This document shows, piece by piece, positions 54,801 to 63,454 of a stretch of DNA of 64,000 bases; position 1 is the first letter of the stretch; each line of letters opens with the position of its first letter. Made by a program: the position numbers and the translations under genes. This DNA comes from Oribacterium sp. P6A1. Lineage in GTDB: Bacteria; Bacillota; Clostridia; Lachnospirales; Lachnospiraceae. The DNA lies in contig NZ_JNKO01000005.1 in NCBI RefSeq assembly GCF_000702885.1, positions 124,001-188,000 on the forward strand, read 5' to 3'. Below the pieces are notes generated by a model. The model ran no database searches. It was not told where the DNA came from and was given only the letters and a program-made list of their open reading frames with translations.

Positions 54801-55055
54801 AGTGAAATAAAAATCAACGTAACTTTCCGTATCAGGCTTTGCATACTCACTCCTGAGATTCTTTGTATCCCTGTATGATCCGCTTGTTATTCCGTAGAGT
54901 GCAAAACATATAGCATCAAAAATAGTGGTCTTACCGGCTCCGGTATCTCCGGAAATCAACAGTAATCCCTTGTCTTCAAATTGTTCAAAGTTTATCTCCG
55001 GCATAAGACCCGCGTATGGTCCGAATGCACTTATAATAAGCTTAATCGGTTTCAT
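51873..55055 (-). CDS. sbcC: Exonuclease subunit SbcC (Rad50-like ATPase)
   Basis: 1060 residues. N-terminal Walker A SGDTGAGKT near 35 and the C-terminal LSGGESFKASLSLAL signature with Walker B FIDEGFGTLD form a split ABC-type ATPase. Between them is a very long coiled coil broken by a zinc hook CPVCGS near residue 535. It works with SbcD to open and cut hairpins and DNA ends. The start overlaps the sbcD stop by 14 bases. Confidence 0.95.
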   Translation of the reverse strand: MKPIKLIISAFGPYAGLMPEINFEQFEDKGLLLISGDTGAGKTTIFDAICFALYGITSGSYRDTKNLRSEYAKPDTESYVDFYFTHQGRNYHVRRQPAYERKKQRGEGVITEKEKAVFYSEGEAPVEGLTQVNAAVKELLHIDEKQFKQIAMIAQGEFWNLLNAKTDQRTEILRTIFMTGGYKSIEYKLKDRMDAGNKERLSTEQSIVQYFYDVKTDEENTCFDEFRELQKKAKDLNSAWNLDEILKTTESVISADENCLTEVSSRLELEEQELKRLNTQFATAKTNNEFIERLDKLEEKRRELSEGKKEIDDLEILLKRQKAASHEVKPAYDLWDSKKKDIETTEEQIEKKKNEKLEKQKSAEEALECLTETKKLEPEAGELLIRIRKLEDEEPKYRKRDELKKRIALLDEYRKNNLKNEALLKQKETALKERIVSLKDTVDKNKSKPNDLLKAQTEGRELKILSEEVKEILEKRTKERENQKNKLEIEKEAYISAFDEYESATKKRLEAEKILERSRAGILAAGLKEGEKCPVCGSIHHPEPAKLSDKTISEEDLEILKTKEAELQGKKAEANTACEVSKNTLEVYENRMVTDILSCLENNIIGVKVSSKELDELLKELRSSDKKLDEKTGINDSIQTVLSKECEALKKAEEELEKARGEESENLEKERLELDSKIQETDRDITKCSTELETLDGLSFQDSETAASEKKKAEDRYKEITDVIKALDAAKNEADKALTAVTSGLKTLEDGVMGKKKEEQSLKEDLDRILSSRGFTDYEEMLSFAVSEKELTESDEKIREYRQAVSTNAVQLEQAKKDAGGKKKVDIEELNSICMKQNTVVESVRKVKNEISNRIANNKEKKQNIELLQPVFEAAAREYNICRKLYELVRGTTGNVKITLEQYIQAAGFDGIIAAANRRLQPMSDNQYELYRQEDSLGKKSNNFLDLEVLDNYTGHRRPVGNLSGGESFKASLSLALGLSDTVSSNLGGVQMDALFIDEGFGTLDRKSIESAMDILINLSGTNKLVGVISHREELIENIPQQIRVRKTKNGSLIEIDKGI

Positions 55056-56199
55056 TGATAACTCCCGCCTCCCTGGCTGCCATCCTCATGACATCCATCT
55101 CTTCATCACTTATTTCACAGCCGTAAATAGTTTTGTAGAAATCACTGATAAGGTCGGTAAAGGATCTGTTTTGTGCGATCTTTGAAATATCCACCTGTTC
55201 TATTTCCCTGGTGTGAGCATTGTCATAATCTATCTTTACGGTATTTGGATAAGTCTGCTGAAAGATTCCCATGGCATCATTGATGATATCTTCATCAGTC
55301 AGAGTGGCATAAATAAAATCTTCCGTTGAACTGACATTTGCTTTATCCAGCAGTTTTTCCATTTTGCCCTTGATATGTCTCATGTCACGCAAAGGCTTTA
55401 ATGGAAACAGCTCTATAGCTACATTCTTTTTTTCATCCATTGTGATGATGGGAACGGATTTTTCATTATTTACTTCGCTTAATGAATATTTCAGGGGAGA
55501 ACCTGAATATCTGACCTCATCTCTGCCTACACGCTGGGGAGAATGAATATGGCCAAGAGCCACATAATCAAATTCATCGAACAGGTCATAAGCTATCTTT
55601 TCTACCAGTCCGACACTCTGGGTTCCCGCGCTTTCCGAGCCCCCCAGAGCCGGATCTTCACCTTTCCCTGCTACAAATTGATGCGCAACCAGCACATTGC
55701 ATTTCTCTTTATCTATATCTGCATCTTCCAGAATCACCCTTACTGCATCTTCATAATTATCGATTTTTTTATCAGGGAAAAAGTGTCTGACCTGAGATGC
55801 CTTTACAAAGGGCAGAAGATAAATATTCAATTCCGTATCACCATCCCTCAGGACACGCTTATCAAGATGTCCGCTGAAGATGGCGGAAATATATATTCCG
55901 CTGCTTTCAAAAAGCGTACTGCCATAATTCAATCTGTCATCCGAATCATGGTTTCCGCTGATCAGAAATGTGCTGACCTTTCTTTTGGCAAGCTGATTCA
56001 AAAATCTGTCCAGCAGGCGGGTTGCGGATTCACTGGGAATCGACTTGTCATAAACATCCCCTGCAATAAGAACAGCATCAACAGACTCTTTATCTATGAG
56101 ATCTATGATCTGATTCAGAATGTATTCCTGATCAGCTATCAAATCAAAATCACCAAGATATTTACCTAGATGTAAATCCCCCAAATGCAATAACTTCAT
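55042..56199 (-). CDS. sbcD: Exonuclease subunit SbcD (Mre11-like nuclease)
   Basis: About 385 residues. Metallophosphoesterase motifs in order: GDLHLGK near 7, GDVYD near 48, SGNHDS near 80, VAHQF near 172 and LGHIHSPQ near 215. This is the manganese-dependent nuclease partner of SbcC. ATG 56199 has GGAGG at good spacing; an ATG 18 bases earlier is unlikely. It overlaps the sbcC gene, the usual order in Firmicutes. Confidence 0.95.
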   Translation of the reverse strand: MKLLHLGDLHLGKYLGDFDLIADQEYILNQIIDLIDKESVDAVLIAGDVYDKSIPSESATRLLDRFLNQLAKRKVSTFLISGNHDSDDRLNYGSTLFESSGIYISAIFSGHLDKRVLRDGDTELNIYLLPFVKASQVRHFFPDKKIDNYEDAVRVILEDADIDKEKCNVLVAHQFVAGKGEDPALGGSESAGTQSVGLVEKIAYDLFDEFDYVALGHIHSPQRVGRDEVRYSGSPLKYSLSEVNNEKSVPIITMDEKKNVAIELFPLKPLRDMRHIKGKMEKLLDKANVSSTEDFIYATLTDEDIINDAMGIFQQTYPNTVKIDYDNAHTREIEQVDISKIAQNRSFTDLISDFYKTIYGCEISDEEMDVMRMAAREAGVINETD

Positions 56200-56336
56200 T
56201 TGCAAACCTCCAATCATTTACATAATTGTATCAAAGTAACTATGTATATGTTGCTTATTTCTTAATTTTTTATGTCGATATATCGTTAGTAAGGACTTTT
56301 TTCGATCCATAACATTATGAAAAGGAGGCAAATGGG

Positions 56337-56885
56337 ATGAAAAAAAGATTGGCATTTTTACTTGCTGTACTGATGGCTGTTTTTTCACTTGGAATGGTTT
56401 CTTTGGCCAAGGAGAAAAATGTTACTGAAATGAGCTGGAGCGATGGCGAAAAAGCAGTAAAGGAGAGTGGAATCAAGGGCAGCTTTGTCACTTTGGATGA
56501 GGTGGATCTCAAGTTCTGGATTCCAAATGACTATAAAGCCACTACTCTGACAAAAGCTGACAAAGACGAAGGCTACATCGCCTACTATGAGAATCCAAAG
56601 ACCAAGGGTGTTGTCGCTGTAATGTACGTGGACGTAAAGGGTATGACCCTTGATGAATATAAGAAAGAACTGAAGGGAATGTCCGAAGTAACAGAAATCG
56701 AGGATTGTGTACTAAACGGTCTGGAGTGTGTTGGCTATCGTATACCTGACGATGATACCATGAGTTTAAGTTTTTCTACCGAGAACGGCTATATCCTTGA
56801 AATCACTTTCGCTCCTGTGACAGATGATGATGACTCTATTGAGATACCCGCATATATCATGAGTTCTATCATGGAAGAGGAGTGA
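56337..56885 (+). CDS. Small secreted protein, unknown
   Basis: 182 residues. N-terminal signal peptide (MKKRLAFLLAVLMAVFSLG, cleavage near AKE at 24) with no lipobox, then a soluble acidic domain. I do not recognise the domain. AAGGAGG precedes the ATG. It is the only plus-strand gene in its region and is followed by a family 1 repeat. Probably released or wall-associated. Confidence 0.72.
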   Translation: MKKRLAFLLAVLMAVFSLGMVSLAKEKNVTEMSWSDGEKAVKESGIKGSFVTLDEVDLKFWIPNDYKATTLTKADKDEGYIAYYENPKTKGVVAVMYVDVKGMTLDEYKKELKGMSEVTEIEDCVLNGLECVGYRIPDDDTMSLSFSTENGYILEITFAPVTDDDDSIEIPAYIMSSIMEEE

Positions 56886-56888
56886 TGA

Positions 56889-57054
56889 CGTGAGTGTCAA
56901 AAATATTTGCAACTCACTGATGATGCACAGCACGTACACATCCGTGTGCAATGAGCAGGAATCCTTACGGATTCCTTTGAAGCGCTCAAAGCCGCGTGGC
57001 TCCTTCGATTAAAAATCGAAGGCAGTTGTGCTGTTGAACACTCATAACTCACGT
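56889..57054. repeat. Palindromic intergenic repeat, family 1, copy 3 (with extra hairpin modules)
   Basis: Starts CGTGAGTGTCAAAAATATT and ends AACACTCATAACTCACGT, inverse ends. Inside are extra hairpins: GGAATCC TTAC GGATTCC and CTTCGATT AAA AATCGAAG. About twice as long as copies 1 and 2. It lies between the convergent secreted-protein and CapA-like genes. Confidence 0.75.
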
Positions 57055-57066
57055 TATAACATTAAC

Positions 57067-57098
57067 AGAGCGGCATCCCATGAAAGGACGCCGCTCTT
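57067..57098. terminator. Probable terminator of convergent genes
   Basis: AGAGCGGC/GCCGCTCT arms extended by further pairs (12-bp stem with a G-U pair). The T-tract on either side is poor, so a bidirectional or partial role is likely. It is about 30 bases beyond the CapA-like stop. Confidence 0.5.
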
Positions 57099-57126
57099 CT
57101 ATTTATCATTTTCTCTTGAATTATCC

Positions 57127-58287
57127 TCACACCATTGTTAGGAGATACTCTTTTACTTTCCCGAGCCTGCTTCTCTTCCATGCTCCTTCCTTTGCAGTAA
57201 GGGAATATGGAACCACAACCGAAAGATCCATATGTGCCTTTTCGAAATATCCGTCCGGTTCAGTGCTGAAGAAGTAAGCATTCCATACATCCTCTCCGGC
57301 ATCTTCAAAACGATCCTTTTCAAGATAGATCATTTTTTTACGTTCCTCCTGAATGAAGGCAGCTGCCGCAAGGGGAGACAGTAATTCATATTCCTCTGCA
57401 GGGATATCTGTAAAGATGTCCGGAAGCTCCGCTTCTGCTATACTCTCCGGTCCTCTCAGGATCTTAGTACCCACAGCCTCGAAAGACATTTCGGATTCCG
57501 TAAAGCAAAGCTTCAGAAGAACTCCTTCATCGGTATAGGGGTGGGCGCGCTGATAATCTGTGTCAAAAATAAAATTACCAAGAGAATAAAAGATCATCTT
57601 TCCATCATCAAATGTCTCGTAATTTTCCACCACATGAGGATGATGTGCCACCACAGCATCAGCTCCCATCTCAAGATACCTGAGATATCTGTCTCTGGTA
57701 TAGGGATTCGGCATGGCTGCAAACTCCTCTCCTCCGTGAGCCACAACTATGCACCATCTGCAATGTTCTTTTATCTCTTTTATTCTCGCTTCTATACGCT
57801 CCATGTCATCCCAGCGGAAAACTCCGGGATCCGCAGCCGTTGCAGGTATACATTCTGCCATGTAGGCAACTCCGAACATGCCTATCCCGCCGGCTTCCTC
57901 AAGTATCACCGGCTTCGAGGCCTCTTCCTCATTTATTCCGGCACCTATGGTACATGCTCCCGATTCAGCCGCGAGACGCCTGGTGTTTAAAAGCCCCTCC
58001 TCTCCGGCATCCATGATATGGTTGTTTGAAATATTCCAGATATCCGCATGGATGTTCTTTAGCACAGACACGGCAGCAGGATTCATGCTGTGGAAGAAAA
58101 CGCCATGACTGCCGTTGTCCTCTGCATCCGTAAGAGCGCCTTCCACATTGGCAACCACGTGGTCCGCACTGTGAAAAAACTTAAGGAGATCCTCCGAAAC
58201 AAGCTCAGGATCCTCCCAGCGGTTCAGCATATATTTGTCAAAACCTATATCACCTGTAAAAACGATGGATGTTTTATCCTTCCCCAT
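57127..58287 (-). CDS. CapA-family protein (PGA synthesis-type metallophosphatase fold)
   Basis: 386 residues. CapA motifs: TGDIGFD near 11, NVEGALTD near 46, NISNNHIMDAG near 85, VVAHGGEEF near 185, VVAHHPHVVE near 222 and GNFIFDTD near 243. The fold is that of metallophosphoesterases; CapA proteins are linked to poly-gamma-glutamate capsule but many lack the other cap genes, as here. No signal peptide or membrane anchor is seen, so a cytosolic role is likely. GGAGG precedes the ATG. Confidence 0.87.
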   Translation of the reverse strand: MGKDKTSIVFTGDIGFDKYMLNRWEDPELVSEDLLKFFHSADHVVANVEGALTDAEDNGSHGVFFHSMNPAAVSVLKNIHADIWNISNNHIMDAGEEGLLNTRRLAAESGACTIGAGINEEEASKPVILEEAGGIGMFGVAYMAECIPATAADPGVFRWDDMERIEARIKEIKEHCRWCIVVAHGGEEFAAMPNPYTRDRYLRYLEMGADAVVAHHPHVVENYETFDDGKMIFYSLGNFIFDTDYQRAHPYTDEGVLLKLCFTESEMSFEAVGTKILRGPESIAEAELPDIFTDIPAEEYELLSPLAAAAFIQEERKKMIYLEKDRFEDAGEDVWNAYFFSTEPDGYFEKAHMDLSVVVPYSLTAKEGAWKRSRLGKVKEYLLTMV

Positions 58288-58402
58288 AATCTATCCCTCC
58301 TGCCTAAGATTTCATGGCACGATGCAGAGAAGCTTTCATCATATCAATGTCTCTGATCCTTCATAGCCAATGTGCCATTTACACTACGGTTCCCTTATCA
58401 GG

Positions 58403-59839
58403 TTATCTGAGTCTCTTCAAAGTTTCTATGGTCAGTTTATAGATACGCCCCGTGCTCTCGATATGAAGTCTTTCTCTCGGGGTATGAATATCCGTGAGAT
58501 CCGGGCCGATGGAAACCGCATCAAGTCCCGGCATTTTTCCGGAAAGGATACCGCACTCCAGTCCCGCGTGTAATGCTTCCACCTTCGGTTCTCTGCCGTT
58601 CAGCGCCTTATAAGCCTCTATCATTGTGTCACGAAGCTTTGAATCAGCCTTGTACTCCCATGCTGAATAGGCTGATCCCACTTCTGCTTCCCCTCCGAGT
58701 GCGGCTGCCAATGCCTCTATACGTTCCACTGTCTCATCCCTTTGGGAATTGACGCTTGATCTGGTAAGAAAACTGAAGTAAACCGAGTCTTCCTCTGTAT
58801 AGATCTGCCCAAGATTTGTGGATGTCTGAACAAGTCCCTCCACATCCGCACTCATTACCTGAACTCCGTTAGGCACCGTAAACATAAAACAAACTATACG
58901 CTCACTAAGTTCCCTGCTGAATCCGGCTTCCGCCTCTGCAGGCTCAAGCTTCACCCACACTCCTGAATCAGTAACTCTGTATTCATTCCCGAGATTATGA
59001 TTAAGCTCTGACACTGCCTCCTCTGCTGCTTTCACATCGGATACAGCTATGATGGCTGAAGATTCTCTCGGAATGGCATTATCCTTGGTTCCTCCGGAAG
59101 CCTCCACGAGCCTGAGTTCTGTCTTTCGGGAGATTTCAAACATTGCCCGTCCAAGCACGATGTCAGCATTGGCACGGCCTTTGTGTATCTCCTCACCGGA
59201 ATGACCGCCCGCAAGTCCGCCAACTGTCAGCTTCAGGGCTTTTCCTGCCAATGTCTCTCTCCCGCCACTGAACCTGACCACAACTCTTGCGGCTCCGGCA
59301 CAGCTCACGGTGAAGATCCCGTCAGCCTCCGAATCCAGATTCAGCATATACTTTGCTTTAAGATCAGAGGTGTCCAGGGCTCTCGCCCCTACCATTCCTA
59401 TCTCTTCCCCAACGGTGAATACACACTCAAGATCAGGATGCTCTGCTTCATGAGACGCAAGGATGGCAAGCTCCATGGCAACGGCTATTCCATCATCTCC
59501 TCCGAGGGTTGTTCCCCTGGCCCCCACCAGATCTCCATCCACAAACAGATCCAGACCTTCTGTCATCATGTCCTTTGTGCAGTCGGGATCCTGTTCTGCT
59601 ACCATGTCCATATGTCCCTGAAGCATGACGGTATCGGCATTTTCATATCCCTCCGTGGCAGGTTTAAATATCACAACATTGCCGGCTTCGTCCTGACGAA
59701 ACCTGAGCTTGTGATCCATGGCAAACTTCACAAGATAATCACTGATTGCCTGAGTATTTCCGGAGCCATGAGGAATTCCGCAGATTTCCTCAAAATATCC
59801 GAATACTTCCTTTGGTTCTAAATTTGATAATACGCCCAT
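58403..59839 (-). CDS. pepD: Aminoacyl-histidine dipeptidase (M20 family)
   Basis: About 478 residues. M20 metal-binding motifs are present: GHMDMV near 72, GGDDG near 113, GEEIGM near 142. A GGHSGEEIHKGRAN segment near 212 begins the dimerisation domain of PepD proteins. The enzyme splits Xaa-His and many other dipeptides in the cytosol and needs zinc. ATG 59839 is chosen, with AAAGGA upstream. It starts just past the terminator of the DUF819 gene. Confidence 0.94.
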   Translation of the reverse strand: MGVLSNLEPKEVFGYFEEICGIPHGSGNTQAISDYLVKFAMDHKLRFRQDEAGNVVIFKPATEGYENADTVMLQGHMDMVAEQDPDCTKDMMTEGLDLFVDGDLVGARGTTLGGDDGIAVAMELAILASHEAEHPDLECVFTVGEEIGMVGARALDTSDLKAKYMLNLDSEADGIFTVSCAGAARVVVRFSGGRETLAGKALKLTVGGLAGGHSGEEIHKGRANADIVLGRAMFEISRKTELRLVEASGGTKDNAIPRESSAIIAVSDVKAAEEAVSELNHNLGNEYRVTDSGVWVKLEPAEAEAGFSRELSERIVCFMFTVPNGVQVMSADVEGLVQTSTNLGQIYTEEDSVYFSFLTRSSVNSQRDETVERIEALAAALGGEAEVGSAYSAWEYKADSKLRDTMIEAYKALNGREPKVEALHAGLECGILSGKMPGLDAVSIGPDLTDIHTPRERLHIESTGRIYKLTIETLKRLR

Positions 59840-59851
59840 AATTAATCCTTT

Positions 59852-59880
59852 AAAAACAGGGGCTGTCAAAGCAGCCCCTC
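59852..59880 (-). terminator. Terminator after DUF819 gene
   Basis: GGGGCTG/CAGCCCC arms with a 6-base loop followed on the minus strand by TGTTTTTAA. It lies between the DUF819 gene and pepD, right in the pepD leader. Confidence 0.8.
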
Positions 59881-59957
59881 AATAAATACTTTAATGTAAG
59901 TAAATGTCATAAGTCCATGTGCCCGGTTTATGATTAAGTATTCCTACACCGGAACCT

Positions 59958-61130
59958 TTATGCAAGAGCATGCATAATATTTGCACACAGCACAGCCAAC
60001 GGAGTACCCACAACATAGCCCATGAGAGCCATGAGGATACCTACCGGAACAAGAGATCCTGAGTAGGAACCTGCAAGTACAGGTGCAGATGCCGTTCCGC
60101 CGATATTGGCAAGGGATGCAACTCCTGCAGTGAAAAGATCAAGCTTAAGTACACGGCAGATAACAAGCATAAGAACCGCATGAATCGCAAGAATGATAAA
60201 TCCTGTGAGTATCCATGCAGGAGCATCTCCAAGCTCCAGAAGGCTTGCACGGCTTGCCAGAAGGCCGATTACAGAATAAAGGAGCAGGTTGGAAACTTCA
60301 GCAGAACCCGGAACCTTTCCAAGAGGTGTAACTGCAGCGATAAGTGAAACCGCTGTAATGAAAAGAACTGTCCATGTTGCCTTATCCGAGAAACCGGTTG
60401 CATCATACAGTGCGGCACCAACATTTGAAGCTACGGCACTTGCAAGAAATGCTGAACCGATAAGAAGGATGAGACTCTGGAAAGTGATTCTGCTGGTGTT
60501 TGACTTTGCCTCTTCCTCAAGCTTTGATGAAACCTCATCAAGCTTTGAAGTATCTGCCTTGGTCCACTTATTGAACTTAGGTGCCAGCTGGATAGCCCAG
60601 AGCAGAAACATTACCCACAGTGAATAGTCGATGGAGTCGATAACCAGAGCATAGCCCATATCCGCTTCACTGATATTGAGGGCTGCCTGAACCGCAACCA
60701 TGTTTCCCGAACCGCCGATCCATGATCCGCACAGTGCGCCGAGACCCATCCAGGCATCACTTCCTATGGCGCCCTTCATGATAAGGAATGCAGCTATAAA
60801 TCCGATGATGATGGTTACTGTTGCAGAAAAGAATCCTATGAGCATCTTTGGTCCAAGCTTCAAAACCTTTCTGATATCGCATCTCAGAAGCATGGCAAAG
60901 ATCATGGCATAGGTCAGATTGTTCTTCAGCGCGCTGTAGGCCGGTTTCGTTTCTGCCATATCCCATACCTTCAAGGTACAGAGAAGCATGGCAATCAGAT
61001 AGCAGAGAACAACGGCAGGCACGTACTTGAAGAATTTTTGAAGACCGCCTGTGGCATGTGTTGACAGCGTGACCAGAACGGCAGCCATAAACAACAGAAC
61101 CGCAACATAAGTGAACCCATTAGTAATCAT
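59958..61130 (-). CDS. DUF819 family membrane protein (YjcL-like)
   Basis: About 390 residues with around ten helices. The conserved GSWIGGSGNMVAVQ segment near 140 and ANIGGTASAPVLAG near 355 identify the DUF819 family, which has the look of a secondary transporter with two inverted halves. Substrate unknown. In Firmicutes it is often next to dipeptidase genes, as here (pepD follows), which hints at amino acid or peptide transport. ATG 61130 has AAAGGGGG upstream. Confidence 0.88.
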   Translation of the reverse strand: MITNGFTYVAVLLFMAAVLVTLSTHATGGLQKFFKYVPAVVLCYLIAMLLCTLKVWDMAETKPAYSALKNNLTYAMIFAMLLRCDIRKVLKLGPKMLIGFFSATVTIIIGFIAAFLIMKGAIGSDAWMGLGALCGSWIGGSGNMVAVQAALNISEADMGYALVIDSIDYSLWVMFLLWAIQLAPKFNKWTKADTSKLDEVSSKLEEEAKSNTSRITFQSLILLIGSAFLASAVASNVGAALYDATGFSDKATWTVLFITAVSLIAAVTPLGKVPGSAEVSNLLLYSVIGLLASRASLLELGDAPAWILTGFIILAIHAVLMLVICRVLKLDLFTAGVASLANIGGTASAPVLAGSYSGSLVPVGILMALMGYVVGTPLAVLCANIMHALA

Positions 61131-61380
61131 AAACAACCCCCTTTGAAACATTATTTTTAATAATTATAGCACCTAAAATTAATATTTGTCTCTAGCTTGA
61201 AGCCATATTAAGTGAAACAGATTCGATATAAATTTAAGGAATGGCTCCAGTCTGTCACTCAAAATTCCATACAATCTCCCATCAGAGATGGTCGATTCCG
61301 CATTGTCGGTCTAGTGCTCCATTGGTCTTTTGTGCAGGCACAACGCCCAATGGAACGTTTGACCGCCTTATCGCAAAAAA

Positions 61381-61416
61381 AGGAGACTGTCCACTTCAAT
61401 AGTGAAACAGCCCCCT
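61381..61416 (-). terminator. Terminator after GH5 / sugar importer operon
   Basis: On the minus strand GGGGCTGTTTCAC pairs with GTGGACAGTCTCC (with a few G-U pairs) and runs into seven T. It lies about 140 bases past the GH5 stop, beyond a repeat element. Confidence 0.75.
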
Positions 61417-61439
61417 CATTGAGCTAAACCCATTTAATG

Positions 61440-61540
61440 ACGTGAGTGTCAAAAGTATTTGCCACTCACTGATGATGCGCAGCACGCAGCTTTGAGCGCT
61501 TCAAAGGAATCTGTAAGGATCCCTGCTTTATGCTCACGAT
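61440..61540. repeat. Palindromic intergenic repeat, family 1, copy 4 (inner module inverted)
   Basis: Starts CGTGAGTGTCAAAAGTATT as in the other copies. The inner part GCAGCTTTGAGCGCTTCAAA is the reverse complement of the matching part of copy 3 (about 56964-57000), so that module is flipped between the two. The right end is short (GCTCACG at 61532-61538). Confidence 0.7.
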
Positions 61541-61556
61541 TATGTGCTTGCTGCTT

Positions 61557-62579
61557 TTAATTCGTCAGAAGCTTCAAAAGTTCATTTCTTATTCCGGCAT
61601 AATGCTCCTGATTTATTCCGAAATCCATATTCTTATAGGTCCAAAGCGCACAACCTATTTTTTCTTCTGAAAAGATGGTCATAACATCCCGGAACCAGCG
61701 AAGAGTATCCTCTTCTGGCGCCTGATCAATGACTCCGAACTCTCCAACATAAAGAGGAGCTCCCTTTTCTTTTGCTGACTCAACAGCCACTCTGACCATG
61801 TCTCTCAGGAAAGAGATATTCATCTCGTCGTATTGACGTTCCACAACACTCTGCCCCTGAGTTCCCAGGATACGGGACTTTTCCCTGTAGATCTCATAGT
61901 CGTCAGGATAATGTACAGTCTTTATTTCCTGCATCACAGGCATCCAGTGAGCCCACTGATGTGTAAATACAAGAGGCTCATAAAAATGGAAGGTAAAAAG
62001 AATCCTGTCATCTGCCGGTTTCTCAAGGTACTTTATGGTACCTGCACTGTTCCACTGTATGCCGCCGTAAATGATCCAGGCATCCTTTGAAAACCTTCTG
62101 ATAACCGAAACTGCCTTCTTTATGAGAATGTTCCAGGCCTCAGCATTTTCATCCTCCACAACCTCATTGAGTAGTTCAAAGCAAAGATCCTTATGAACCG
62201 AGTATTCCTTTGCCAGAGATTCCCAAAGACCAAGGAACCTTCCCTGAACCTTTTCGTCGGTAAAAAGACGGTTCTTCCCGGAATCTCCCGCATCATTAAA
62301 ATCATATCCGTAGGCTTTGTGAAGATCCAGAACCACCGGCAATCCCTGCGCCTCACACCATTCGATGACCTGATGAACCCGCCTGTAGCCATCTTCCCTG
62401 CGGACACCTTCTTCTGTTTCAAATACTTCATAATCGATGGGAAGTCGAATGTGATCAAACCCCATTTCCCTGATCTTTCCGATATCCTCTTCCTTTATGA
62501 AGCTGTCATAATGCTCTTCTTCATGTGTGCACTGTGACAGAAATCCCCCTAAATTTATGCCCCTTCTAAGTGATATCAT
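61557..62579 (-). CDS. Glycoside hydrolase family 5 (cellulase-type), cytosolic
   Basis: 340 residues. GH5 landmarks: RRGINLGGFLSQ near 5, HIRLPIDYE near 43, ELLNEVVED near 140 with acid/base Glu, FTFHFYEPL near 195, and LYVGEFGV near 275 with nucleophile Glu. No signal peptide, so it should cleave short oligosaccharides already imported. Its ATG overlaps the stop of the MalG-like permease (ATGA), so it is part of the importer operon, and the pair suggests that the importer carries beta-linked oligosaccharides. Confidence 0.93.
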   Translation of the reverse strand: MISLRRGINLGGFLSQCTHEEEHYDSFIKEEDIGKIREMGFDHIRLPIDYEVFETEEGVRREDGYRRVHQVIEWCEAQGLPVVLDLHKAYGYDFNDAGDSGKNRLFTDEKVQGRFLGLWESLAKEYSVHKDLCFELLNEVVEDENAEAWNILIKKAVSVIRRFSKDAWIIYGGIQWNSAGTIKYLEKPADDRILFTFHFYEPLVFTHQWAHWMPVMQEIKTVHYPDDYEIYREKSRILGTQGQSVVERQYDEMNISFLRDMVRVAVESAKEKGAPLYVGEFGVIDQAPEEDTLRWFRDVMTIFSEEKIGCALWTYKNMDFGINQEHYAGIRNELLKLLTN

Positions 62580-63436
62580 TCCTTAACGCCTCCCAGTGTC
62601 ACACCTTCAACTATAAACTTCGATAACAGAATGTATACGAAGATGATAGGCACTATGGCTATGGTGATGAGCATGTAAACCTTACCCATATCGAACTTCA
62701 GGAAGTCAGCACTTCTTAAAGATGCGATAAGTATAGGCAGTGTCTTTTTCTTCTGAGTGCTGAGTACCAGGGCCGGAATAAAGTAGTTATTCCATGATGA
62801 TACGAAGGCAAATATGGCCTGTACTGCCATAGCCGGCTTCATGATCGGAAGAACTATACTGTTAAAAGTCCTGAACTCATTGGCTCCGTCTATTCTTGAA
62901 GCCTCCACCAGAGACATAGGCAGGGATGACTGCATATAGCTGTACATGAAATAAAATACAGACGGAGCGGCGATTGACGGAAGGATAAGGGGGAAAAATG
63001 TATCCTCCATGTTCATCTTGGTTATCAGTCGTAAAAATCCAAGGGCTGACACCTGTGTAGGCATAACCAGTATAAGCATGATAAATATAAATGCCGGCTT
63101 CTTAAGCTTAAAATCGTATGCGTAAAGTCCGTAAGCTGTCAATGCTGAGAAATAGCACGAAAGCACAGCTGCGAAGGAGGATACTATAAGCGAGTTGGTG
63201 ATGCCGTTAAAGATAGGAACATTGGCATCATTCGCCACGTTCACAAGATTCTTTAATAATGCCGCACCCGGGATAGCTGAAAATCCCTTCTGAATATCAA
63301 CATGCTCTCTTGTGGAGTTTATCAAAAGAATGTAAAAGAAGAACAGGCACAGGAAAGTCAGAACCGAAAGTAATATATATGCAGCTACCGTTCTTATTTT
63401 TGCCTCAGTTATTTCCCTTTGTTTTCTCTTATTCAT
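62576..63436 (-). CDS. Carbohydrate ABC importer permease (MalG-type)
   Basis: 286 residues with six helices and the EAA loop near 185 (EASRIDGANEFRTFNSIVLPI). Second permease of a sugar importer (MalFG type). AAAGGA precedes the ATG. It lies between the other permease (18 bases upstream) and the GH5 gene. Confidence 0.94.
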   Translation of the reverse strand: MNKRKQREITEAKIRTVAAYILLSVLTFLCLFFFYILLINSTREHVDIQKGFSAIPGAALLKNLVNVANDANVPIFNGITNSLIVSSFAAVLSCYFSALTAYGLYAYDFKLKKPAFIFIMLILVMPTQVSALGFLRLITKMNMEDTFFPLILPSIAAPSVFYFMYSYMQSSLPMSLVEASRIDGANEFRTFNSIVLPIMKPAMAVQAIFAFVSSWNNYFIPALVLSTQKKKTLPILIASLRSADFLKFDMGKVYMLITIAIVPIIFVYILLSKFIVEGVTLGGVKE

Positions 63437-63454
63437 ACTGCGTCCTTTCCCTGA

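Larger units (their letters stand above)
61131..61556. other. Gene-free stretch with hairpin, terminator and repeat
   Basis: No gene. From 61160 to 61300 it is AT-rich. A long stem TCCATTGG/CCAATGGA with inner TTGTGC/GCACAA lies at 61317-61355. A terminator for the GH5 operon is at 61381-61416, and a family 1 repeat fills 61440-61540. Confidence 0.5.

Noticed and set aside
61212-61427. Plus-strand open frame of 71 codons
   Set aside because: No ribosome site, and it runs through a terminator and a hairpin; it is probably chance.
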